The notes beneath the pieces were generated by a model. That model was given only the letters and a program-made list of their open reading frames with translations. It made no database searches and was not told the DNA's origin. The translations under genes were made by a program, and so were the position numbers. Positions 48,061-58,480 of a DNA stretch of 64,000 nt are shown here, piece by piece. The stretch comes from Hericium rajendrae (taxonomy: Eukaryota > Basidiomycota > Agaricomycetes > Russulales > Hericiaceae), in contig CM065884.1 of the NCBI GenBank assembly GCA_033439255.1, positions 1,798,001 through 1,862,000 of the forward strand, written 5' to 3'. How positions within the stretch are numbered: position 1 is the stretch's first letter; the number at the start of each line of letters is the position of its first letter.

Positions 48061-49514
48061 GCATGCCGGCGACGGCGCGTGCATGGCGGTCCCGACGACG
48101 GGCGCCGCGTTGTCTGCGCATGCCCTTGTGCGCGCATGCGAGGTCTGTAATTAGGAACTTAGTTACTTTAATAATATAGTAGACTGCTTGTAATTTTAAT
48201 GTCTCATCCCTTAAATTTAAGAAATTTCTTCGGTGTCTATCTCATTGAATATAGCCAGTATAGTAATCATAGGAGTCATAGCTCCCCTTCCTGAGTAGTA
48301 TAGCTCTATGTATTTAATACAACTAGCTATAGAGACTATATAATTTACACTGCCTGCTATGGAGGCTATGGTAGCTATCATAGCTCTATATAGCTTGACA
48401 AGTCAAAGCCATAGACTCCATAGCTCACCTATAGAATCCATAGTTTGACCCTTTGCTATATAAAAATCAGATTTTTCAGATGTTGCCTTAGGCAGACTCG
48501 GTCCCCAGCATCTCTTACTGCCTGGCATCACTTCTCACTTCGTTTGGTCACCCCAGATCGCATTTTGACGGCATTAGTTGGTCTTCAATCGCTCTTGTTT
48601 GCCTTTTTAGCACCCAGGATCATCGCCTAGCGCTGTTGCCACAGAGTCGCCGATAGCGTACTAGGTCGCAGCCAGCTTTCAGCATCTTAGGTCGTCCAGG
48701 ATTGCCCTTATATCCCCTTCGGCGACCTCTTCACACCATTGAGTCATCCCAGCTCCCTTCTGTTGCTCAGACTTGCCTTGGAGGTGCCTCTGTACCCCAT
48801 AGCTTGGATCAGCTCCTCCTCCTATCACCTTCCAGTGCTTTGAGTCACTTTTCTTTGCCCCAGGGTGCCTATCGATCACTCCTATCACTGTCTTTCGTTC
48901 AGGAGCCATCTCCCATCGACTTATCGCATTTTGTCTTAGGCAAGGTCACCCCAGCATCCCTAGCACTCTCCATTGGTTGCAGAGGAGTCTTGTTTCTTTC
49001 AGGTTGAGCCAGTTGTGTCCAGACCACTTACAGTCCATCCCAAAGTCACCATTGACGTTCAGGAGCATCTCAAGTCGCTCTCAGGTCATTTTCTTGGCCC
49101 CTTCTTGCTTTCTTTTGTTTCAGATTTCCGCTGGCGATCTTGACTCGCCGTCGGCGACATTGGTTGCTTTTAGCAGTTTCTCATCGCTTTTCCAGGTCGT
49201 ATCGTCCCAGGAGCACCCCTGGCCCCTTTGGATCATCTCTCCCTATCGCTTGTCATTCTGGTTGCCCCAGAATTGCCTTCTATCGCTTTTGAGCACCTTT
49301 CATCGCTTTTGAGCATTCCAGATCATCGGTTATCATCGCAGGTCGTCGTCCACCACCTTGGATCTTCACTCGTCCCTTCCAATTGTCTCGCATTGCCCTA
49401 GTCATAGCAAGATCGCCTCAAAGTCGCTCCTCATCGCCCCTGATCGCCCCTAGTCCATCTCAGGCTCACTTTCCTCGCATCAGAGTCACCTCCATCGTTC
49501 CTGATTGCTCTAGC

Positions 49515-51443
49515 ATGCCTCCGATCACTACTGCTCACTTTCATCCTCGACATTACCCCCGTCCCGCCGCTTCTGTTACAATGACGCCATCAGCGTTCAT
49601 GCCAATGCGTGGAGAGAGCGGTGCTCCCAGCTTTGCCGGAGACGATCCCTGTGAACTTGGACCATATTTTGCAGATCTGGAGTTTTGTTTTCAGCGCTTT
49701 CAGGTCCAGGATGATTTGGAGAAGAAGGCTCATGCGGTCCGGCTTTTGTCTGAGTTAGATGCCCAGGAGCTCTGGCAGTCTGAACCGAGTTTTGGCACAG
49801 GCACTTGGAACGAGTTCAAGGCTGCGATCCAGAAGTTGTATCCAGGTTCCGAAGCAGGAGGCCTTTGGTCCAGGCAGGATTTGGTGGCTCTCGCTCGAAG
49901 GATGCTTCAGGCGAACTTGTCCTCCTTAGGCGAACTTGGTGCATTTCTTCGCCGGTTTTTGGTCATTTCACGTTGCCTGAAGCACCAGGGACGTCTCTCT
50001 GCTTTCGAGGAGCAGCATTTCTTCCTCTCAGCGCTTCCAGATCGACTCTGCCACCAGATTGAGGCCTATCTCACCCAGAGGCACTCAGACCACCATCCAG
50101 ACGAGTCCTACCCCATTATCGACATCTATCATGCTGCTAAGCGCATTCTGCATGGTACCAGCATCACATTTGGCCCTCATACATGCTGTAATGATCCAGT
50201 TGCCGACGTTTTGGCAAGTTTGCCACCAGCGGTCTTGGGTTCTGCAACCACAATCACTATCAAAAGCGAGTATGTACCCTCATTAGCGAATCTCCTGCTT
50301 AGGACGGTCCAGCCACTGACATTTTCACCTCCTGTCCGGCCAGCGACCTCCTGTACGCCTTCGATGACCTTCAGACAGCCTCGGCGTATTCGGACTGCCC
50401 CTGGGCATTGCAGCTTCTGTGGGGCCCATGGTCACTTCCTTCGTCAGTGCGCAGCAGTTCAGACGTACCTGAAGGCTGGCAAGTGCAAGTTCAATGCCAG
50501 AGGCGAGATCACTTTACCTTCTGGGGCCTGGCTACCTCGAGGTGTCCCAGGTGATCCCATTGCAGTTCGTCTTGACCAGTTCTATCAGCGCACCCCATCC
50601 TGGCATGCCCCAGACCAGTCTTCGCCCAGCACCATCGCTCAAACTGCTCCCTTTGTCCACCGAATGCCTGCTCCGCACAAGTCCGCCCACAGCGACCTTC
50701 CTTCGACCACAGATCAAGTGTCCTTTGATGATCGAGTCTATCTTCTAAGGCGTGGCCTCTCCATTTTGACGCCGATCCAGTCTTGCAGACATCAGCTTGC
50801 TCAGCTCTATCAGATGCAACTCGACTTCACCACCTACCATGCTCAAGGCGAACTTGCTCAGCTCCGTGAGCTAGCAGTGATGCCAGCCCATATGTCGAGG
50901 CCATCCTTCATCGATCGTCATGTGTCATCATCTAGGAGGCCTCTCCTCTCATCCAGAGACCAATGCGAGCAGTTAGAGACTCAAGTTCGCTCTGCGCTCA
51001 ACATCGCCCAAAGCGAACCACCAGCGAACTTGTTTCTATTGAACTTAGAGAAGCACCAAGTCTCGAGCAGCTCATCTACCCTTCCTTCCATCATCTCTAC
51101 CGATGCAGAGTTCCTTTCTCCATGCGCAGACCTGCAGGTGGATCACCAGGGTGTCTCAGAACCCAATCTCAACCCAGGAGTCCTTGTTGGTGGCTCTGAC
51201 CCCACTCCAAGCTCGCCTATAATGTCCAAGCCTATACCTGCCGACTGTCGACCTCCGTTTTCCATCACTCCACTGCTTTCAGTGTCATTTCTCCAGTCGC
51301 TTTTCAGATCCGCATCAAGTTCGCTCAGGGCACCCTTAGTCGACGACAGCGATATCATCTTCCTTGACCATCTCACTTTCCATCAGAACCCACCAGCAGT
51401 GATCCCAGATCGTCCTCCTCTACCACGATGCATTCCCGCTTGA
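49515..51443 (+). CDS. Element 2 gag, intact
   Basis: An open frame of 642 codons from the ATG at 49515 (MPPITTAHFHPRHYPRP), or at 49581 (MTPSAFMPMRGESGAP), to TGA at 51443. The capsid-like part follows element 1 gag closely: FMPMRGESGAPSF, ELGPYFADLEFCFQRFQVQD, EKKAHAVRLLSELDAQELWQ, GTWNEFKAAIQKLYPGSE, LWSRQDLVALARRM and FFLSALPDRLCHQIEAYL. The zinc knuckle CSFCGAHGHFLRQC keeps C-x2-C-x4-H-x4-C, and LPSGAWLPRGVPGDPIAVRL matches the post-knuckle block of element 1. The rest is Ser/Pro-rich and ends RCIPA. The frame is unbroken although pol is absent, so the Gag protein itself is probably useful to the element. Confidence 0.88.
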   Translation: MPPITTAHFHPRHYPRPAASVTMTPSAFMPMRGESGAPSFAGDDPCELGPYFADLEFCFQRFQVQDDLEKKAHAVRLLSELDAQELWQSEPSFGTGTWNEFKAAIQKLYPGSEAGGLWSRQDLVALARRMLQANLSSLGELGAFLRRFLVISRCLKHQGRLSAFEEQHFFLSALPDRLCHQIEAYLTQRHSDHHPDESYPIIDIYHAAKRILHGTSITFGPHTCCNDPVADVLASLPPAVLGSATTITIKSEYVPSLANLLLRTVQPLTFSPPVRPATSCTPSMTFRQPRRIRTAPGHCSFCGAHGHFLRQCAAVQTYLKAGKCKFNARGEITLPSGAWLPRGVPGDPIAVRLDQFYQRTPSWHAPDQSSPSTIAQTAPFVHRMPAPHKSAHSDLPSTTDQVSFDDRVYLLRRGLSILTPIQSCRHQLAQLYQMQLDFTTYHAQGELAQLRELAVMPAHMSRPSFIDRHVSSSRRPLLSSRDQCEQLETQVRSALNIAQSEPPANLFLLNLEKHQVSSSSSTLPSIISTDAEFLSPCADLQVDHQGVSEPNLNPGVLVGGSDPTPSSPIMSKPIPADCRPPFSITPLLSVSFLQSLFRSASSSLRAPLVDDSDIIFLDHLTFHQNPPAVIPDRPPLPRCIPA

Positions 51444-51543
51444 TCGTTGTCACCACCTCCACTCTCCTTCTCAGCTATAGTGAGAACACCGCTCGAAGCG
51501 TATTTGGTGTCTAGCGTCTGAATCCCTCGTGGGGCTCATTGGT

Positions 51544-51581
51544 TAGACTGAGGACAGTCTATTTTTCAGTTGGGGGGAGAA
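51544..51581 (+). other. Hairpin plus polypurine tract of element 2
   Basis: Stem TAGACTG, loop AGGA, CAGTCTA (7 perfect pairs), then TTTTTCAGT and the tract TGGGGGGAGAA touching the 3' LTR at 51582. It lies about 100 bases after the gag stop. Confidence 0.82.
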
Positions 51582-52402
51582 TGATACGCCTCAAGCTGTG
51601 TTCAGCAACGTCAGACCTCATCTCACCATCTTCCATGCAGTTCCCCTTCACTCCCATCCAGCTTCCAGCTCCTCACCCACCAACCCCGCTCAGAGCAGTG
51701 ATGTCCCTCATCTCAGGAGTTGTCAGCTACTGCAGGCCTCACCGAGGTTTCCTCAAGTTCGCTCCAGGTCGTCCTCAGCGGTTTTGGTGAGCCAATCAGG
51801 TTGCTGGCATTATGGTACCGGGTCTGTGTTGTACAGGATGCCTAGATGCCGCCTTTTGATGGTTTCGGACCATAGATGTACCATAGAGCAGCCGAGTCCG
51901 AGATCGCCCGAGACCGCCAAGGGCGAGTTTCTTACTTGTATGGTAGACAGAGTCCCAGCTTCGAATAGAACCCCCCAGTGCACCTTTCCCCCTCAGAGCT
52001 CAGACTTCAGAAGTCTCTCTCACTGTTGTTCTCATCATTCTCCGGACTTTAGACAAGTCCGCCCTCTTTAGGCCAGTCCGCCCGCAGCGTCGTTCGTCAG
52101 ATTCAGTCATATCAGCCGCTTTTCAGTCCTTTTCTCTAGGATTAGCCCGTCATATCGGAGACCCGTGTGTCTCGTCGTTCTCCTTGTCATTCCACAGCCG
52201 TTCCTCATCCTTCCCAGCCGCTTATCACCAGATCGCCTCAGACTCGCCCTTAGCGAACCGGTCGCTCCATTGTTCCCGCTGCAGTGACCCTCAGCTGCCC
52301 TCACCTCACTCCTCACTTGAGATACTTGGTCCCCTCGCACCCCCCAGTACTCTGTTGGTTTTGGTTTTGGCTGCCGCCTCCATTCCCAGGGTCCACACAT
52401 CA
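51582..52402 (+). repeat. 3' LTR of element 2
   Basis: Direct copy of 44535-45355, about 99.5% identical by eye, the same length, preceded by the polypurine tract. Confidence 0.93.
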
Positions 52403-52510
52403 GCGGGGGTCACCGGCGAGGTGCCCCGGTACTGCGGGCACCCTGAGGTATATTGAGCATACTTCGGGTCACCGCTATGAGGCCGTTACCTCGCCGGTGA
52501 CCCCCGCGTA
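52403..52510. repeat. Palindromic repeat split by element 2
   Basis: A 20-base arm at 52403-52422 (GCGGGGGTCACCGGCGAGGT) is the exact reverse complement of 52488-52507. If element 2 and one GCGG copy are removed, TAC at 44528-44530 extends the arm to 23 perfect pairs with 52488-52510. An inner hairpin (GGTGCCC/GGGCACC, about 52420-52443) lies in the loop. Confidence 0.8.
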
Positions 52511-53450
52511 GCGCAAGCGGGGTCACCGCCCGAGTACACGATTTGCCTCCCTCTGCCCAGCGCACCGAGCCTGCATCCGCCTGCCTCCGCGCCCAAACGG
52601 TCCGATCCCTGCCCGAATCCGGCCTTCCGCGCCGCCGGTTCGAACCGACCGGCTACCGGCACAACGGCCCTGCTAGCGTGCGACGCGACGCCAGCGCGCT
52701 TCGCCCCCTGCCTCCTCCTTCCCATCATCGTCTTCGTCGTCGTCGTCGTCTCACCACCACTGCCGTCGGTTGCTGCCCCCACCTGTCCCCTCCCCGCTTG
52801 CCGCGTGCCCCCTCTTGCACGGTCCGTCGCCGCCGCACGCTGGCCGCTATCACTACGACAATCACGCCAATCACGCTCTCAAGTCCGGCGCGCCCTCTCG
52901 AGCCTCTGCCCCCCTGCATCGCTCTTCGCGCGTGCGTCTCGCGCGCCGCGCGCGCACGACGTGCACCGTCAGCCCCACGTACGGACGCGCCGGGCGCAAT
53001 TCGGCCGCCGTTCGCACGTCGTATGTCAATCGGACGGTCTAAACCACCAGCACGCCCCCGATCGCGAGCCCCGTCCATCCTGTCCCGTCGCGCTCGCGCT
53101 CGCTTGCCTCACCCTTCACGACATTCACTCCCCATCCACCCCCCCGGAGTCATCACTGATCGACTGCTGTCCCTGCTGCGTTCGATCCCGCCACCTTGCC
53201 CTCAATCGCATCGCTCCCCGTTATCTCTCGCACCTGTCGGCTTTGGATGCACACTGATATTTACCTGACAGCTCTCATTTTTCGATCCAGGTCGCACGTC
53301 GTCGCTGCAGCGACAACGCCTTAATTCTTACGATAACTCTCTACATTATTCACATCTAATCACTACTGTACGAACTACTTAACTTCCCCCACTGTCTGTG
53401 TGCCCTGCAGCCTCCCCGCGTGCCCCACCTCAAGCACTCTCCCCACAGCA
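52511..53450. other. Region upstream of Crypton copy 2
   Basis: GC-rich, no supported gene. It includes GCGGGGTCACCG at 52517-52528, also found at 57756-57767 beyond the recombinase gene, and a (CGT)n stretch near 52730-52750. Promoter elements of the recombinase gene should be here; none was recognised. Confidence 0.4.
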
Positions 53451-56400
53451 TGATCCCCACTGACGTACCCGACCCACCCGCCGCCCCGGCCATCCTCCGC
53501 ACCGTCCCGTACGAGTCGCCCTCGCCGCACGCCCCGAAGCGGCTGAGGCTCGACTCCGTGGTGCAAGTGGACCCCGGCCTCGTCGAACGCTATGCGACGC
53601 TGCCGCAGGGTCTTCCGCTCGGTGAAGGCGCGTTCCCCGTCGAAAAGCGGGACCCCAGCGACAACCCCCGCATGCCCGACGTCCTCGCCGCTGCGCCGTG
53701 TGTGCCGCGCGCTGAGACGTGCACGCGCGCTGAGGTGTGCGCGCATGTTGAGACGTGCGTGCGCGCTGACGCGAGCAGCGCGAGCACGAGCTCCAGCGGC
53801 ACTGCACCAAGGGACCCTCGCCCGCACCCGCCTTCCAGTGGTACTGAGCCGCTCGAGCCGCTCGTCTCCGCTGCTGCCGTCGGGCAAGGCGGCAGCATCG
53901 TGCCGCCGCCGCCGCCACCGCCGGCCCCTGCGGCTTCCCCGCCGCTGCAGCTGCTCACGAGCGAGGCAGCAGCGGGCGATCCTGCCCTGCAGCAGCTGCT
54001 CTCCTCGGGCCAGCAGCAGCAGCAGCAGCAGCATCCGAGCGCGCGCACGCTGCTCGAGGCTGAATCACACCGCATCCGCACGGAGGTCAAGGCGCGCGCG
54101 CAGGCCCAGACGGCAACGGCGACCAAGTACAATGCCAGCATCGCCAGCTACGAGCGGTGGTGGGCGTCGTACCAGGTCGAGCTCGTGGCGCAAGGAAGGA
54201 TCGGGGAGCCGATTCCGGCCCACCCGATCACGGCGGCCAAGGTGACGCTCTTCCTTGACCATGAGATGACCCGCGAGAAAGTGAGCTCCACCTCCGTCTG
54301 GCATTGCGAGTGTAGCACAGTGCAACTGACATCTCGTCCGCACAGCGCAAGGCCGGCAGCAATGAGACCATCCCAGGCTCGTGCCTCGGGAGGTCTCATA
54401 TTGCGGGCGTCATCAGCGCACTCGAGGGGCGGCGCCGGTCCGACGCTCACCTGTACGAGAGCGACCCCGACGCGCAATGCCCGCTGCGTCAAGACGACCG
54501 CATCCGTACCCTCGAGCGCAACTCCCGGCAGAAGGAGCCCGCCCGCATGGACACAGCAAATGTGCTCAAGGCCAGTGGCACCTCTTCTGGTGAGTGCGCG
54601 TGCAGCCCTTGCGGCCCTCGTGCTCTTTCGGGTCTGCATCGTACAGACTGTGGCTGACTATCCGCACCCGCGCGCGCCACCTTCGCCGGCCGCTGCAGAC
54701 GCTTACACGCCAGAGGACCTGCACCGGTGCTCGCTCTGGTGCCTGTCCCAGTGCAAGACCGGCGAGCAGACGGCACGCAGCGTCCGCGACCGTGCGATGC
54801 TGCTGCTCTCTGCCGGAACGGCCTTCCGCGGGGACAACGCGCGCATGATCCAGTGGTCCGATCTTTTTCTGTCGGAAGTCCCCCTGCCCGAGCTTGGGGC
54901 AGACTTCAAGCTGCCGGTGCGTGTACCCCCTTGTCGAATCTTCAAGGCCATCCTCACATGTTGGGTGGGGGGCAGGTCCTCGGGATCTACTCGGACAATG
55001 CAAAGCACAACCAGCAGGGACGCGTCGACGAGTCTGGTGTCATCCGACACCGGCTCATAGAGCTCTGCCCGGTCGGCGCCGTCGCTTTCCTTTTCTGGGC
55101 ACATTTCCATGTGCAGTCCGCGGCGGTGCCTGCATTCGCACCGGACTTCTCGGACAAAGGCTTCGGGCAGTACGGGCGCCGGGACTGGTACGCGCATCAC
55201 CTGTTCTGGGGCAAGGACATCAACCAGTCCATGAGCTACGACAGTAAGCAGCTCTCCCTTGGTTCGAAAGTGTGCCTTCTCTTGCATCAGCTGACCCTGC
55301 TCCCCACCTTCAACTGTAGATCATTACGAGCGCATCAAGAAGATCCACATCGAAAATGACATCTCGGTCACGAAGGTCACGCACGCGACGCGCCACTACG
55401 GCGCGCAGAACACGCGCAGCCATGGCGCATCTGTCGAGGGCACCAAGGCCATGGGCGGTTGGTGCGACAAAACCGGCTCCTACCGTCCCTGCTACGACCG
55501 GGCATTCCACCTTGATGCCCTGCTCGGTGCTGCCATGTTCAACGGCCGCGACCCGACTTCGTATTCTGTTGCTCGGCAGTCGCTCGGTGCGTGTTTGAGC
55601 TGCAGTCCCTGCGGCCATCGGGCCACCTTCGCTGACTTGCACCTGACGGGCACAGTCCCTCCGCAGGACCTCGTGCAGAACCTGTTCCCCTGGATCGAAG
55701 ACGAGCAGCGTGCGCTTGCCGTGCGCGCCGCAAGTTCCCGTGTGGCCAACGACATCGCCCTCCAGCATTTCCTGCGCCTGCTCACCTGGTTCCGCACTGT
55801 GCTGCTCCAGGATGCGGCCATCCTATATTCGCGCAACGATGCCCTGCAAATCTTCAAGTATGTGCCCTTCAATACGGCAAGATTCCAGGAGTACGCACAG
55901 GATGCCGCCGAGATCGTGGCCCAGGCCGAGATGGAGGCGCTCTGCGCATTTGAGGACCTCCCCGAGCGCATGTCGAAGACCATGCGCGGCATCATGGCTG
56001 AGCAGGCCATCGTGCACAAGCGCGAGATCGTGGAGTCGAGGCGGCAGAACCAGGCCCTCGTGCAGGTGGTCGAGAGGCTGCAGGCCACCGTCGAGATGTC
56101 GCACGGCGCACGGCGCCAGCCATCACGCAAGCGAAAGAAGGATGCTGCCGACGGCGCTGACGGTACGTGCATGCTGCCTGTGGCCTGGGTTTTGCCACTG
56201 CTGATGGCGCTGCTGTGCAGAGCCCGTGCTGCTGCCGTTTGGTGGTATGCTCACCTATGCTCCGCCGCTCGGAGCTGGCGGCCCTGTCGCTGCCGCCACC
56301 ATGCCGCCGCCGCCATCGCTGCTTTATGCCCATGCGGCATCGACGTCGACCCCGACCTTTTCCTCCTCAGCTTCTGCTCCCTCGACAGCACTACCCGGTG

Positions 56401-56912
56401 CCGTGCACACACCCGCACCCACGCCCACGATGCCGTGGCTGCCGTCCAACCCGCTGGTGCTGCACGGTCCGGATCCCCATGCGAAGAAACACGATGTGAT
56501 GCGCACGAAGTACGGCGACGAGCGTGTTGCGAAGCACCCGTGGGTGCTCGTCGGCAGCGAGCTCACGCCGTCGTACCTGATGCAGTCCTGCCAGACCATC
56601 ACGGACATCTGGTCGGAGTACACGGTCGGTCTCAATGGCTTCCTGCCTGTGCGGGAGCTCGAGGAGAACTGGGGACCGAAGTGGAGGGGGAATGTCCCCA
56701 AGGTGAAGACGGCGTGGGGCCGGCGCAAGAAGGTCATCGACCTCGTCACCGAGCTGTCCAAGAAGCCGCGCTGGGACGTCGACCTCGCGCTGCGCTTCCT
56801 GGAGGCCGTCTACGGCGGAAACTACACGGCGGGGACCTTCTGCGCCTACCTGCAGAAGAAGGATGCGGGGGCGCACGAGGCCGTGATGGAGTGCTCGAAT
56901 GCTTACCCATGA
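53451..56912 (+). CDS. Crypton-type tyrosine recombinase with GCR1-like C-terminal domain, copy 2
   Basis: Homologue of 28068-31405 in the opposite direction. The start is MIPTDVPDPPAAPAILRTVP; a low-complexity N-terminus follows, with a Q7 run near 54018-54038. Then: TATATKYNASIASYERWWAS, ITAAKVTLFLDHEMTREK; catalytic Arg block RDRAMLLLSAGTAFRGD; YSDNAKHNQQGRVDESGVI; HATRHYGAQN (H-x-x-R), AMGGWCDKTGSY and CYDRAF with the likely nucleophile. A helical region (about 55670-56150) and a Pro-rich linker precede the GCR1_C-like domain DIWSEYTVGLNGFLPVRELE with WGPKWRG and RRKKVIDLVTEL. It ends ECSNAYP. About six introns sit at the same places as in copy 1. In the SDNAKHNQQ block I count about 40 of 46 identical residues with copy 1. 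No stop interrupts the exons. Confidence 0.86.
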
Positions 56913-57977
56913 TGTGCGGGCAGGACTCCGAGCTTGTCGCAAATGCTATGTTAATGTTATCCCTACGAAGTACCTAACTATTTCTACATATGCTCTTTTG
57001 TCCTCTTAATGCAATTCATGTATTTTAGCTTCGACATTGTGATTATCTGAGCTGAAGAAGCAGGCAGGGAATCTACAGTGGTGCTCAAAAGTATTATTAC
57101 TGTTAGCTACAAGACTTGGGCTCCGAGCAACACCCAACCTTCGCAGATCACATCCTCGTCCGTCGCTGGTGCATTGCGTGCGGCCCGTCTGCCTTTGCAT
57201 TGCATCGATATTGTCGCGCTTTGCGACGCGACGCATCATGTCGTGTCATTTGTCGCGTTTCGTTTGTCATGTCCTCGTCGTGCTTCGCATCGTCTGCATC
57301 ACGTCGTCTGTCCTGCCCCTCATGGCGCATTCGTCTGTCCTGCTCGTCGCATTCTCGTCGTGTTCTCATCGTGTTCTCGTCGCATGTTCTCGTCGCATCA
57401 CGTCGTCTATTGCGCTTCGTGATCCATCACATCCGGCGCAATTTGTCGTCGTCCGTGCGGCCGCGCTTCGCGTTCTCGCGTTCTCGTGCTCTTTCTGCAT
57501 CGTATCCCAGTGATTAACCGAGTTGCCCAGATTGTGGCCTTTCTCGACAGTAACGAGAAGGCAGCAAGGTGGCCAGAAGAGGATAAAGAGAGCCTCAGAG
57601 CAACGGGGCACATCACACAGAAGAATCGAGCGCGAACGAGCGCAACGGTCGGTCGAGAATGCAGTCGATAAACGGATAAGGCAAGCGCTGCCTTGTTTGG
57701 GCGGCTAGAGTACACCGTGTAATCCGCCCGGGGCGCTCGTAACAGGCGCGGTCCCGCGGGGTCACCGGCCCGGCCAAGCGCGGGTCACCGCGCGTTCCCT
57801 CTGTGGCCACAGCGCCCTTTATACATCCTGTGTAGCCAGACACGCAAGGCCTGAAGTCGCGTTTCCGAGTTGCGACGCGCGACGCGTCGTCCCAATGCGG
57901 AAACCGCGTCACGCGATGGGCTCAGCCACAACGCCTGCATATCCACATCAATTTTATTCTCAAAGTTCTTCCAACAA
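56913..57977. other. 3' flank of Crypton copy 2, low complexity
   Basis: No supported gene. 57230-57420 is built of recurring CGTCGCAT, TCGTCGC and CGTGTTCTC words. 57745-57795 has two GGGTCACCG boxes similar to those at 52403-52530, which may mark the border of the Crypton. Confidence 0.4.
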
Positions 57978-58082
57978 GCCCTCTTAGCTCAGTGGTAGAG
58001 CGCATCACTAGTATCCAGTAGCCGATCTCAACGACCTGGAAATGTGATGATGAGGTCAATCGTTCAAGTCGGTTAGAGGGCA
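57978..58082 (+). tRNA. tRNA-Thr (anticodon AGT) with intron
   Basis: Acceptor stem GCCCTCT pairs with AGAGGGC (ending at 58081), with A as discriminator. The D arm is GCTC/GAGC, anticodon stem CATCA/TGATG, loop CTAGTAA with anticodon AGT at 58010-58012. The variable loop is AGGTC and the T arm AATCG-TTCAAGT-CGGTT. An intron of about 33 bases (58014-58046) starts one base after the anticodon, the usual eukaryotic position. The mature tRNA is 72 bases before CCA addition. Confidence 0.9.
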
Positions 58083-58480
58083 ATAATTTTGTGAGGGAAA
58101 TGATTTTTGGGTCTCTTTATCAAACATAAATTCCAGACACCATGTGGTGTTGTGTAGTATTAGAGTGACTGCAAGTTGCTATGTGAAACCACTCAAGTAT
58201 GCAACGAGATGGGAGAGTCCTTCAAATTTCCAGTGCCACCAAGATTTCAAGCCAGGGTCCAGATTACCATGTTCTTTCACAAGTGGTTCATCCACTAAAT
58301 CCACTCAACACCCCATTCCAACACAAATCTAAAATGGCAGATCATAGGTGAGAGACAATTCAAAAGTTACAGCAGAAGAATGACATTGTTTGGCCAGAAC
58401 AAAAATGCATGAGTGAGTAGCTGATATAACCTGACAGAGTGAAGCAGCAATGCAGAATGTGCGAAATTGTGCACCCATCT
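58083..58480. other. Short intergenic region after the tRNA
   Basis: AT-richer sequence including the likely 3' UTR of the CHMP7-like gene. Nothing else is supported. Confidence 0.4.

Larger units (their letters stand above)
45802..48482. mobile_element. Insertion with 12-base terminal inverted repeats and mixed composition
   Basis: The segment begins CATCTGAAAAAT and ends ATTTTTCAGATG, an exact 12-base inverted repeat, and interrupts the leader of element 2. Its outer parts (45802-46510 and 48170-48482) are very AT-rich with repeated CTATAG/TAGCTATGG words. A GC-rich core (about 46520-48150) lies between them. TT is present on both outer sides, a weak sign of a 2-base target duplication. 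No transposase was found. It may be a non-autonomous DNA transposon, or a nest of two insertions. Confidence 0.5.
44535..52402 (+). mobile_element. Element 2: gag-only, non-autonomous LTR retrotransposon
   Basis: Two 821-base LTRs (44535-45355 and 51582-52402) flank an internal region with one intact gag gene and no protease, reverse transcriptase or integrase. GCGG is duplicated at both outer borders. The primer-binding site follows the 5' LTR, and a hairpin plus polypurine tract precedes the 3' LTR; both match element 1. The leader (45356-45801 and 48483-49510) is pyrimidine-rich with recurring CCTTAGG, TCGCC and TCATC units. A 2.7 kb insertion interrupts it at 45802. Confidence 0.88.

Noticed and set aside
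47049-48179. Long open frames on both strands, up to 327 codons
   Set aside because: They overlap in several frames over GC-rich tandem repeats, lack any family and are explained by the scarcity of stop codons in such sequence.
57230-57420. Possible CRISPR-like or satellite array of CGTCGCAT words
   Set aside because: The words are irregular in spacing and have no unique spacers; the genome is fungal. It is simple low-complexity sequence.
24000-57900. A Starship-type giant element spanning the whole island
   Set aside because: The recombinases are Crypton-like with GCR1-type tails, not the DUF3435 captains of Starships, no common outer borders were found, and LTR insertions explain most of the length.
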